Notes under the pieces: generated by a model
The model's database searches: none
What the model saw: the letters and a program-made list of their open reading frames with translations, nothing else
What the model was told of the DNA's origin: nothing
Program-made: the position numbers and the translations under genes
Shown here: positions 1 to 6,339 of the stretch, in pieces
How positions within the stretch are numbered: position 1 is the stretch's first letter
Layout of the letters: the number at the start of each line of letters is the position of its first letter
DNA from: Candidatus Magasanikiibacteriota bacterium
GTDB taxonomy: Bacteria > Patescibacteriota > Patescibacteriia > Magasanikbacterales > UBA922
Reading direction: 5' to 3'
Length of the DNA stretch: 7,200 nucleotides
Assembly: GCA_023246555.1 (NCBI GenBank)
Contig: JAHFIC010000014.1
Coordinates: 1 to 7,200, forward strand

Positions 1-1
1 T

Positions 2-1498
2 GAATTTATTAAATCCATTAGTATTTCCATTAAACGGGCGGTTAGGACGAACCCAGATGTGGAGCGATTGATCAAAAAACATTCGGCTCTATTCCAATTT
101 TTGCGCCATCGCCTCGATAGAAATAAATTCTCTGGCCTCGCGCTTACTTTGCTGGTCGTGGCTTTCTTTTATACCCTAATCATGTTTTTTGGAATAATCG
201 AGGACATCATTAGCGTTGACCCGATTGTGGCGGCTGACATTCGAGTTGCCAATCTTCTCTACGTCTTTCGTGATCCGACGCTGGCGAAGGTATTTCTGTG
301 GGTTACTCTCTTTGGTAAATTACAAATCATTTTTACTTCAGCAATTATTTTTTCAATCTTGTGCTGGCTCTGGCAAAGAAGAAATTATGTACTGCCATTG
401 TGGGTATCGATTGCTGGCGCAGGCGTGTTTAGCTATCTTGGAAAACTCCTTATTCATCGTCCTCGCCCAGAGGCGCCATTCTATACCGAACACTCGTACT
501 CCTTTCCGAGTGGTCACGCCACCATTGCCGTTGCTTTTTATGGCTTTGTCGCGTACGCGCTCATAAGAAATTTTCCTCGTTGGAAACAAAAAATAAACCC
601 TCTGTTTACAGCGTTCATTCTCATCCTTGCCATTGGCTTTAGCCGTCTCTATCTTGGCGTTCATTTTTTGAGTGATGTCTGGGGCGGTTACCTGCTTGGT
701 TTCCTCTGGCTTATCATTGCTATGAGCATTTCGGAGTGGATGAACCGAAAACAAGGTACGATCAAAGCACCATTGTTTTCCAGGCGCAAAACAATGGTGG
801 TTTCTACAGCGCTTTTAATGATAGGGGCTCTGTTTTATCTCACCATCGCTCTACCGTATCATCCAATCCAAGAACAGTCCGTTCAGCCAAGAGTGTCTCC
901 TCTAAGGACAGATGATATTATACAAACATTCAATGACGCTAAGCTCCCTCGCTATAGTGAAACCTTACTTGGTAACCCTCAAGAGCCATTGAATTTTATT
1001 TTTGTCGCGCGAGATGAGACTGCCTTGATTCATATTATGGAAAAATCCGGCTGGAATTTGGCTGACACGGTTACGGTTCATTCACTCGCAAAGATAGCCG
1101 AAGATGCCTTATTCAATCACAGTTATCCAACCGCGCCCATCACTCCCTCATTTTGGAACGCCAAAGTGCATGATTATGGCTTTGAGAAGCCAACCAATAC
1201 TGCAACCGTTCGGGAACGCCATCATTTCCGTGTTTGGAAAACCAATCTGCTCTTTACTAATGGATATGAGGTGTATGCGGCTACTGCCAGCCTTGATATT
1301 GGTCTCAAGTGGGGTATTACGCATGAGATCAGTCCGGACATCGATACGGAACGGGAGCTGGTTTTTGCGGATTTAGAAAAGAGCCAAACGATCGGCAATG
1401 TACAAAAAGAGAAATTCGTTGATCCCATCTTAGGGAAAAATTTTTCTGGAGATCAGTTTTTTACGGATGGAAATGCGTACCTCATTTTATTCCAGTGA
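2..1498 (+). CDS. PAP2-family membrane phosphatase with LssY C-terminal domain, 5'-partial (probable DedA-PAP2-LssY fusion)
   Basis: Probably an integral membrane phosphatase that removes phosphate from a lipid pyrophosphate or phosphatidate-type substrate at the outer membrane face. Numbering from the GTG at 59, the three PAP2 signatures are complete: KX6RP (K129...R136-P137), PSGH (150-153) and SRX5HX3D (S195-R196, H202, D206). The two histidines are the expected nucleophile and acid/base. About six hydrophobic segments span residues 25-225, with a further helix at 245-265. Residues ~285-479 look like the soluble LssY C-terminal domain, including the RHHFRVW stretch at ~387-393. The frame has no stop back to base 2, and the upstream residues (KRAVRTNPDVERLIKKH) look like the linker of DedA-PAP2 fusion proteins. 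I therefore treat the GTG at 59 as internal and the gene as cut by the window. It ends in tandem stops TGA-TAG. It has no obvious link to copper. The PAP2 call is firm; the missing DedA part is inference. Confidence 0.9.
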   Translation, partial: EFIKSISISIKRAVRTNPDVERLIKKHSALFQFLRHRLDRNKFSGLALTLLVVAFFYTLIMFFGIIEDIISVDPIVAADIRVANLLYVFRDPTLAKVFLWVTLFGKLQIIFTSAIIFSILCWLWQRRNYVLPLWVSIAGAGVFSYLGKLLIHRPRPEAPFYTEHSYSFPSGHATIAVAFYGFVAYALIRNFPRWKQKINPLFTAFILILAIGFSRLYLGVHFLSDVWGGYLLGFLWLIIAMSISEWMNRKQGTIKAPLFSRRKTMVVSTALLMIGALFYLTIALPYHPIQEQSVQPRVSPLRTDDIIQTFNDAKLPRYSETLLGNPQEPLNFIFVARDETALIHIMEKSGWNLADTVTVHSLAKIAEDALFNHSYPTAPITPSFWNAKVHDYGFEKPTNTATVRERHHFRVWKTNLLFTNGYEVYAATASLDIGLKWGITHEISPDIDTERELVFADLEKSQTIGNVQKEKFVDPILGKNFSGDQFFTDGNAYLILFQ

Positions 1499-1511
1499 TA
1501 GTCATATCCAT

Positions 1512-1539
1512 TTGCCTTTTTTCTCTGCTGGGATATACT
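1512..1539 (+). promoter_or_regulatory. Possible sigma70-type promoter ahead of the copper cluster
   Basis: TTGCCT (1512-1517, four of six matches to TTGACA) and TATACT (1534-1539, five of six matches to TATAAT) are separated by 16 bp, within the usual spacer range. They lie in the gap after the phosphatase gene. Transcription would start near 1546, only about 10 bases before the ATG at 1557, giving a nearly leaderless mRNA. The -10 lies inside the palindrome at 1531-1545, which would suit repression by a bound dimer. This is pattern matching by eye, and AT-rich gaps give such matches by chance. Confidence 0.3.
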
Positions 1540-1547
1540 ATATCCAG
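1528..1547. repeat. Palindrome / stem-loop in the gap before the 150-aa membrane protein gene
   Basis: GGATATACTATATCC (1531-1545) is a perfect inverted repeat with 7-bp arms around a single C. It can be lengthened by CT/AG flanks (1528-1529 and 1546-1547) with one bulged G at 1530. As RNA it could form a stem with the ACT loop, followed by AATTTTT (1548-1554), which resembles a weak intrinsic terminator for the phosphatase gene. As DNA it could be an operator, because it covers the promoter-like TATACT. The stem is AT-rich, so the terminator reading is weak, and the sequence alone does not decide between the two. Confidence 0.4.
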
Positions 1548-1556
1548 AATTTTTCT

Positions 1557-2009
1557 ATGGAATGTAACCAGCTCGCACAATTATTTCGACGCTCCCCCAA
1601 GTGTATTACTGGTTTGACGCTTGTCAGTTTTTTCACTCTGGTTTTTCTAGGAATTTTTGACTGCGCGAATCCCATGATGCAGCGCCAGATGACAATGGAC
1701 GGGCAGCACAGCTCTACGGTAGATTGCATTCCTGGGAAAAATTGTGGTATGGATATTAACGAGCATATCAGTATTTGGCAAGGCATGTTTCTCACAAACA
1801 TCACGATGGATATTTTTTCTTTCCTTACTCTTGTTCTGGTCGTCGGCCTCGCTTTCGTACATTGTAAATTTCTTTCCTCGCTCGATTTTTTTCCGCTCGC
1901 CTCGCGGTATCTGCATTACGATCGTGAGCACCCTGAACACAAACTGTACCATTACCTTCTTAGGATTTTTTCCGACGGGATTCTTCAGCCGAAGCTCTTT
2001 GCCTCATAA
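1557..2009 (+). CDS. Small two-helix membrane protein with Met/Cys/His-rich loop, unknown function
   Basis: I do not recognise a named family. The 150-aa product has two hydrophobic segments (~16-34 and ~84-102). The loop between them carries Cys36, Met40, Met41, Met45, Met47, His51, Cys57, Cys63, Met65, His70 and Met77, a set of soft-metal ligands. The tail is basic and His/Tyr-rich (YLHYDREHPEHKLYHYLL, ending DGILQPKLFAS). With both ends inside, the loop would face out. I chose the ATG at 1557. The frame opens earlier at an ATG at 1467, but that start overlaps the phosphatase gene by 32 bp and would put the palindrome and promoter-like sequence inside the gene. No Shine-Dalgarno is visible at either start. 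It lies 63 bp upstream of the copper genes on the same strand. I infer a role in binding external copper or a similar metal; a structural or unrelated membrane role is possible. Confidence 0.7.
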   Translation: MECNQLAQLFRRSPKCITGLTLVSFFTLVFLGIFDCANPMMQRQMTMDGQHSSTVDCIPGKNCGMDINEHISIWQGMFLTNITMDIFSFLTLVLVVGLAFVHCKFLSSLDFFPLASRYLHYDREHPEHKLYHYLLRIFSDGILQPKLFAS

Positions 2010-2012
2010 TCC

Positions 2013-2052
2013 ACTGCTGATTTTTCGGTAAGCAGTATTTCGGTTATTCGGT
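2013..2052. repeat. Small inverted repeat and three TTCGGT repeats in the gap before the fusion gene
   Basis: The 63-bp gap 2010-2072 holds an inverted repeat, ACTGCT (2013-2018) and AGCAGT (2031-2036), with a 12-base loop. It also holds three copies of TTCGGT (2024-2029, 2039-2044, 2047-2052), the last running into TTTTT. The first TTCGGT lies in the loop. It may be a weak terminator or attenuator, or binding sites for a regulator of the copper genes. The short units could also be chance in AT-rich sequence. Confidence 0.25.
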
Positions 2053-2072
2053 TTTTTCATTGTGTAAAAAAT

Positions 2073-3725
2073 ATGACTGAACCTTTTATCTATAAGTTTT
2101 CCGTCAACGCATTGACTGATGAAGGGCAGGAGCAAAAATTGAGAAATCTTCTTCAGTCAATCGCTGGGATAGAGCGCATCGATGTGAATAGAGAGAGAAA
2201 ATTGCTCCGTATTATTAGTAGCCAAGCGATTGATTTGGGACAGCTCATGGACAAGCTGACGCCTCATGGGTTTCATCTCCAAGTGATTCCAATGGGACAA
2301 ACCCTGACCAGCTCTCGCTCCTCAGTCAATACCAGCCTGGGAGAAGAAAAGATCATGAATGTGGGAATTGACGGCATGACTTGTCGGAGCTGTGAGATCA
2401 CGGTCGAGCGGGCGTGGAAAAAACTTGACAATGTAAGAAGAGTTTCGGTGAACGCGGCGCTCGGGAGCGCGACGCTCACGATCGAGAGATCAGCGCCGAC
2501 GGTGGCGGATCTTCAGCAGGCGCTTGGAAGTGGCAAGTACCAAGTACATAGTAATGTGAAAAGAAACGGTCTGGGAAATGTTGCCGTTCTCAAGCGGCCA
2601 ACCTTCGGCAGACTCGTGGGACTTTTTGCGCTGGTATTTATTCTTGGCAAGATATTTTCGGCATTGGGATTACTCAAAACCAGCTTTGCGGTCGGAGCCG
2701 CCACCAGTTTCGGCGCGATTTTTCTTGTCGGGCTGGTGGCCGCCAGTTCTTCGTGCATTGCGGTCACAGGTGGGCTCCTCTTGTCGGCCGCGGTCAAATT
2801 CAACGAACGCTATCCGGCGGCCGGACGCATAGCGCGACTGCGGCCGGTGGCTCTCTTTATCGCCGGGCGCATACTCGGATACACGGCACTGGGCGGGCTT
2901 TTGGGCGTCGTTGGTTCGGTACTCACACCATCGCCTCTCGTGACCGCGCTTATTACCATTGCCGCGGCGGTATTCATGCTTATCATGGGGTTGGATATTC
3001 TGGGGCTTGCACCCGGCTGGTTGAAAGCGTTTTTGCCGCGCCTGCCCAAATCAATTGCGCACCGCATCATGGATGCGGAGCGCCACGACCACCCGCTGGC
3101 GTCATTCGGGCTGGGTGCCGCGACTTTCTTTCTGCCTTGCGGGTTTACGCAAGCGCTTCAACTCTATGCGCTGACGACCGGGAGCTTCGCGACCGGTGCC
3201 ATGACCATGTTTGCTTTTGCCATCGGCACGGCGCCAGCGCTGATCGCGCTTGGACTGACCTCGAGTTCGCTTAAGGGCAAGGCCGGTGCGTTCTTTCTGC
3301 AGTTTTCCGGCGCGCTGGTCGTTGTGCTCGGTCTCTCTAATATACAAAATGGTCTGACCATTGCCGGTTATCCGATTGTATTTCCCTCATTCGGTTCAAT
3401 GCCGACCATCGCCTCAAGCGGGTCAGACAATAATCAAATTGTCATGGATGGTGATACGCAGGTTATTGCCATGCGGATCGGCTATGCCGGATACGAGCCA
3501 AGCCATTTCACCGTGCGCGCTGGGGTGCCGGTGCGCTGGGAAATTGACGGCGATAATGCCACCGGCTGTACGAGCGTGCTCGTGTCGCGCGAGCTTGGGA
3601 TCCAGGAGCTTCTCAAACCCGGGAAAAATATTATTGCCTTTATACCAGAAAAGGTGGGTGAGGTGCAGTTTAGCTGCTCCATGGGCATGGTGCGTGGGAG
3701 CCTTACGGTGCTGCCGCAAGCTTAA
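2073..3725 (+). CDS. HMA-HMA-TauE/SafE (DsbD-like) membrane protein with C-terminal cupredoxin domain
   Basis: A 550-aa membrane fusion protein likely to move copper, or electrons for copper or thiol chemistry, across the membrane. Residues ~5-72 look like an HMA fold without a CXXC. Residues ~94-160 are a full HMA domain with MTCRSC (C104, C107). About seven hydrophobic segments follow (roughly 180-200, 207-238, 258-283, 286-311, 343-366, 372-397, 406-424), matching the TauE/SafE or DsbD_2 (UreH-like) core. Two cysteines sit in membrane segments, C228 (SSSCIA) and C356 (LPCGFTQ), as in the CcdA/DsbD redox pair. Residues ~455-548 form a cupredoxin-like domain with C499 (GCT) and C535/M537/M539 (SCSMGM). 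Seven helices put the HMA domains inside and the cupredoxin outside. The ATG at 2073 lacks a Shine-Dalgarno and follows an A-tract. CopZ- and CopA-like genes follow 15 bp downstream. Domain content is well supported; the transported species is not known. Confidence 0.92.
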   Translation: MTEPFIYKFSVNALTDEGQEQKLRNLLQSIAGIERIDVNRERKLLRIISSQAIDLGQLMDKLTPHGFHLQVIPMGQTLTSSRSSVNTSLGEEKIMNVGIDGMTCRSCEITVERAWKKLDNVRRVSVNAALGSATLTIERSAPTVADLQQALGSGKYQVHSNVKRNGLGNVAVLKRPTFGRLVGLFALVFILGKIFSALGLLKTSFAVGAATSFGAIFLVGLVAASSSCIAVTGGLLLSAAVKFNERYPAAGRIARLRPVALFIAGRILGYTALGGLLGVVGSVLTPSPLVTALITIAAAVFMLIMGLDILGLAPGWLKAFLPRLPKSIAHRIMDAERHDHPLASFGLGAATFFLPCGFTQALQLYALTTGSFATGAMTMFAFAIGTAPALIALGLTSSSLKGKAGAFFLQFSGALVVVLGLSNIQNGLTIAGYPIVFPSFGSMPTIASSGSDNNQIVMDGDTQVIAMRIGYAGYEPSHFTVRAGVPVRWEIDGDNATGCTSVLVSRELGIQELLKPGKNIIAFIPEKVGEVQFSCSMGMVRGSLTVLPQA

Positions 3726-3740
3726 TTTTGTCTACTTTAT

Positions 3741-3950
3741 ATGAAAATTTCTATCAAAATCACCGGCATGCACTGCGATTCGTGCAAGAAACTTATCGAA
3801 GACGTGGCGAGCGAATCCCCGGGCGTTATATCGTGCACGGTTGATCCGGTCACTGGCCAGGGCGCGATCGAGCATGACGAGGCGTTTGATTTTGCCAAAT
3901 TCGCTGAAGAAGTTGCGGGCTTCGATAATTATCATGTAGAAAAAATATGA
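3741..3950 (+). CDS. copZ: CopZ-like HMA copper chaperone
   Basis: A 69-aa single HMA domain, the usual size for a cytoplasmic Cu(I) chaperone. The metal site is GMHCDSC, with Cys12 and Cys15 as the two thiolate ligands and Met10 at the usual hydrophobic position. The strand and helix order fits beta-alpha-beta-beta-alpha-beta. An extra Cys32 lies in the second strand. The protein is acidic, especially in the second half (EHDEAFDFAKFAEE), which may suit docking to a basic face of the CopA HMA domain. It starts 15 bp after the fusion gene and its TGA overlaps the ATG of copA, so it is almost certainly in the same transcript. Mercury or another soft metal is possible for this fold, but the neighbouring copper-type ATPase favours copper. 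The symbol is given by function and context, not by close sequence identity. Confidence 0.9.
   Translation: MKISIKITGMHCDSCKKLIEDVASESPGVISCTVDPVTGQGAIEHDEAFDFAKFAEEVAGFDNYHVEKI
3947..3950 (+). other. ATGA start-stop overlap coupling the chaperone and ATPase genes
   Basis: ATG of the ATPase (3947-3949) and TGA of the chaperone (3948-3950) share bases. This is the classic arrangement for translational coupling by a re-initiating ribosome, and it fits with no Shine-Dalgarno before copA. It also argues that TGA is a true stop here. Confidence 0.85.
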
Positions 3951-6304
3951 GCGCAGATACGCGAGCACAGTTTACGATTTTGGGAATGCACTGCGCCAGT
4001 TGTGCGGCGCTTATCGAGCGCAAAGTCAAAAAAATTCCAGGTGTCAAAGAAGTGAACGTCAATTTTAGCGCCGAGAAAGCGCGGGTGGTGTTTGATGCTG
4101 GAGTAGTGGACGAAGAAAAAATCAAAGTGGCGGTCAAGGCCGCAGGCTATCTGGCCGAGGTCGCGACTGACGCTGATCGGGAAAAGGATCGGGCGCGGCG
4201 GTTGGCAGAAATCAAGGCGTATGAAAAAAAATTTATCATCGGTCTTATCTTCAGTGTACCGCTTTTGTATTTCATGCTGCTCGACTTTATTTCCTCGTTG
4301 CCGCTTCGCGCAGCCATCATGCCTAAGATGGGATTCGTATCACTTCTCCTCGCCATACCGATTCAGTTCATTCTCGGCGCTGGATTCTACCGCGGCCTGT
4401 GGTCGAGTCTTAAGATGAAAACTTTCAACATGGACAGCCTGATTGCGATTGGCACGAGCACGGCCTTCTTCTACAGTATGTATGAATTTGTGAGGTACAC
4501 GCTCGCGACCGGATCAATCACCGCCCCCATGGGCGAGAAGATCCCGAATTTGTATTTTGAAATCGGGGTGTTTCTCATAACCTTTGTCCTGATGGGCAAA
4601 TGGCTGGAAGCGAGAGCCAAAGGCCAGACGAGCGACGCGATTCGAAAACTCATGGGCCTCCAGCCGAAAATCGCGCGCGTTCGCCGTGGGGATGCAACTG
4701 CGGATATTCCCGTGGAACAAGTCGTCATCGGAGATACCATCATCGTTCGGCCGGGCGAAAAAATTCCGGTTGATGGGATGGTCCTGAATGGCCTGTCAGC
4801 TGTTGACGAATCTATGGTCACGGGTGAGAGCATTCCGGTTGAGAAAAAAGTTGGCGACACCGTGATTGGCGCGACCATTAATAAGCACGGCAGTTTTGAA
4901 TTTCGTGCGAACAAGGTTGGTGCCGACACCATGCTGGCGCAGATTATTCGGCTGGTTGAGGATGCGCAAGGGTCAAAAGCGCCGATCCAGGCCTATGCCG
5001 ACCGCATCTCGGCCTGGTTCGTGCCGACCGTGATTGGCATTGCGATTCTCACCTTTTTCGTCTGGTACTTGATTCTCGGACAATCACTCACCTTCGCGCT
5101 CCTAACGTTTGTCTCGGTCATAGTGATTGCCTGTCCGTGCGCGCTTGGCCTTGGCACGCCGACGGCGGTCATGGTTGGCACTGGCAAAGGCGCCGAGTAC
5201 GGCATTCTTATTAAAGGCGGCGAGCCGCTCGAAGCGGCGTCTAAAATTCAGGTGGTGGTGTTTGACAAGACTGGGACGTTGACAAAGGGCGAGCCGGAAG
5301 TGACTGATATTGTTGGAATCAGTAATAATGAACCAGGAATTACGAATATATTGTTACAACTTGCCGGGTCATTGGAAGACACATCCGAACATCCGCTCGC
5401 CGAAGCGATTGTGAAACGAGCGAAAGCGGGTGGCGTGGCACTTTTGTCCGTGACCGGGTTCCAGGCTGTGCCAGGGTATGGTGTTGAAGGCGTGATTGAA
5501 GGAAAAAAGTATGCGCTTGGCAATCGCAAACTCATGGCGCGGCAAGGATTTGACACCACGAGTGTTGAAGCCGAACTACAAAAATTGGAAGATGCTGGCA
5601 AAACCGCCGTGATACTGGCAGGTGAAGCCAGCATTCTTGGCCTCGTTGCGGTGGCTGACACACTCAAAGACACCAGTGTCGTCGCCGTGAAAACGCTCCA
5701 GGACATGGGGATTGCCACGTATATGATTACCGGTGACAATGCCCGAACCGCGGCGGCGATTGCGAGAGAGGTCGGTATTACGCGTGTGCTGGCCGATGTG
5801 CTCCCGCAGGATAAAGAAAAAGAAGTGAAAAAACTCCAGGAAAAAGGCTTGAGAGTCGCCATGGTCGGCGACGGCATCAACGACAGCCCGGCTTTGGCCC
5901 AGGCTGATGTGGGTATTGCAATGGGCGGCGGAACCGACGTGGCTATGGAAGCCGGCGATATTGTGCTCGTGAAAAATGATCTGCGCGATGTTGTTCAGGC
6001 GATTGAACTTGCAAAATCAACCATGATCAAGATCCGGCAAAATATGTTTTTTGCGCTTTTTTACAACGTGGTTGGCATTCCGATCGCGGCGCGGGTGTTT
6101 ATGAGCTTCGGCATTCTGCTTCGACCAGAACTGGCCGGACTCGCCATGGCCTTTAGTTCTGTTTCCGTTGTCTCCAATTCACTCACGCTCCGCGGCTTTC
6201 GTCCGGGCAAACGCAATTATGTATCAATGGTGGCGCCGGTCGTTATGACCGCGGTCTTTACCTTGCTTTTTATCGCCTTCGCGCGGATTAGCACAAAGTT
6301 ATAA
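3947..6304 (+). CDS. copA: Cu(I)-exporting P1B-1-type ATPase CopA
   Basis: ATP-driven export of Cu(I) from the cytoplasm across the inner membrane. The 785-aa product starts with one HMA domain (MHCASC, C16 and C19). Helices MA/MB lie at ~96-113 and ~128-147, then ~163-184 and ~203-220. The actuator domain has TGES (292-295). Helices at ~358-377 and ~383-405 follow, the second with the CPC metal site (C396, C398). The catalytic part has DKTGT (phosphorylated D440), the SEHP motif of the N-domain (H482-P483), TGDN (595-598) and GDGIND (641-646). Y706-N707 in the next helix and M734...S738 (MAFSSVS) in the one after are the residues that define the Cu(I) subgroup P1B-1. A further hydrophobic segment at ~760-778 goes beyond the usual eight helices. 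All catalytic residues are present, so it should be active. It is translationally coupled to the chaperone gene. Silver would also be a likely substrate. Confidence 0.97.
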   Translation: MSADTRAQFTILGMHCASCAALIERKVKKIPGVKEVNVNFSAEKARVVFDAGVVDEEKIKVAVKAAGYLAEVATDADREKDRARRLAEIKAYEKKFIIGLIFSVPLLYFMLLDFISSLPLRAAIMPKMGFVSLLLAIPIQFILGAGFYRGLWSSLKMKTFNMDSLIAIGTSTAFFYSMYEFVRYTLATGSITAPMGEKIPNLYFEIGVFLITFVLMGKWLEARAKGQTSDAIRKLMGLQPKIARVRRGDATADIPVEQVVIGDTIIVRPGEKIPVDGMVLNGLSAVDESMVTGESIPVEKKVGDTVIGATINKHGSFEFRANKVGADTMLAQIIRLVEDAQGSKAPIQAYADRISAWFVPTVIGIAILTFFVWYLILGQSLTFALLTFVSVIVIACPCALGLGTPTAVMVGTGKGAEYGILIKGGEPLEAASKIQVVVFDKTGTLTKGEPEVTDIVGISNNEPGITNILLQLAGSLEDTSEHPLAEAIVKRAKAGGVALLSVTGFQAVPGYGVEGVIEGKKYALGNRKLMARQGFDTTSVEAELQKLEDAGKTAVILAGEASILGLVAVADTLKDTSVVAVKTLQDMGIATYMITGDNARTAAAIAREVGITRVLADVLPQDKEKEVKKLQEKGLRVAMVGDGINDSPALAQADVGIAMGGGTDVAMEAGDIVLVKNDLRDVVQAIELAKSTMIKIRQNMFFALFYNVVGIPIAARVFMSFGILLRPELAGLAMAFSSVSVVSNSLTLRGFRPGKRNYVSMVAPVVMTAVFTLLFIAFARISTKL

Positions 6305-6339
6305 ATTATTTATTCAATTTTAATCATATCTATCGCCAT

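Noticed and set aside
1496..1501. Possible TGA recoding, as in Gracilibacteria/SR1, which would extend the phosphatase.
   Set aside because: The TGA is followed at once by TAG, and the chaperone-copA overlap also uses TGA as a stop, so the standard bacterial code fits.
1467..1556. Upstream ATG giving a 180-aa form of the Met/Cys-rich membrane protein.
   Set aside because: It would overlap the phosphatase gene by 32 bp and run through the palindrome and promoter-like sequence. The ATG at 1557 gives a clean gap, though the longer form is not excluded.
2041..2075. Promoter directly before the fusion gene using TTGTGT.
   Set aside because: The hexamer at 2060-2065 is too near the ATG at 2073 to leave room for a -10 and start site.
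2753..3274. A 173-codon + strand open frame inside the fusion gene.
   Set aside because: The product is His/Arg/Gly-rich without domains and overlaps the well-supported membrane core in another frame.
4471..4932. A 153-codon open frame on the - strand opposite the CopA actuator region.
   Set aside because: It lies wholly inside copA, opposite the TGES-containing region, and has no recognisable motif.
5248..5880. A 210-codon open frame on the - strand opposite the CopA catalytic region.
   Set aside because: The + strand carries unbroken, fully conserved ATPase motifs here. The reverse product is Ser/Thr/Pro-rich with no recognisable domain, as expected for a shadow of GC-rich coding sequence.
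6305..6339. Promoter or terminator between copA and the DsbA-like gene.
   Set aside because: The gap is AT-rich with TAAT-like strings but has no paired -35/-10 at proper spacing and no GC-rich hairpin.
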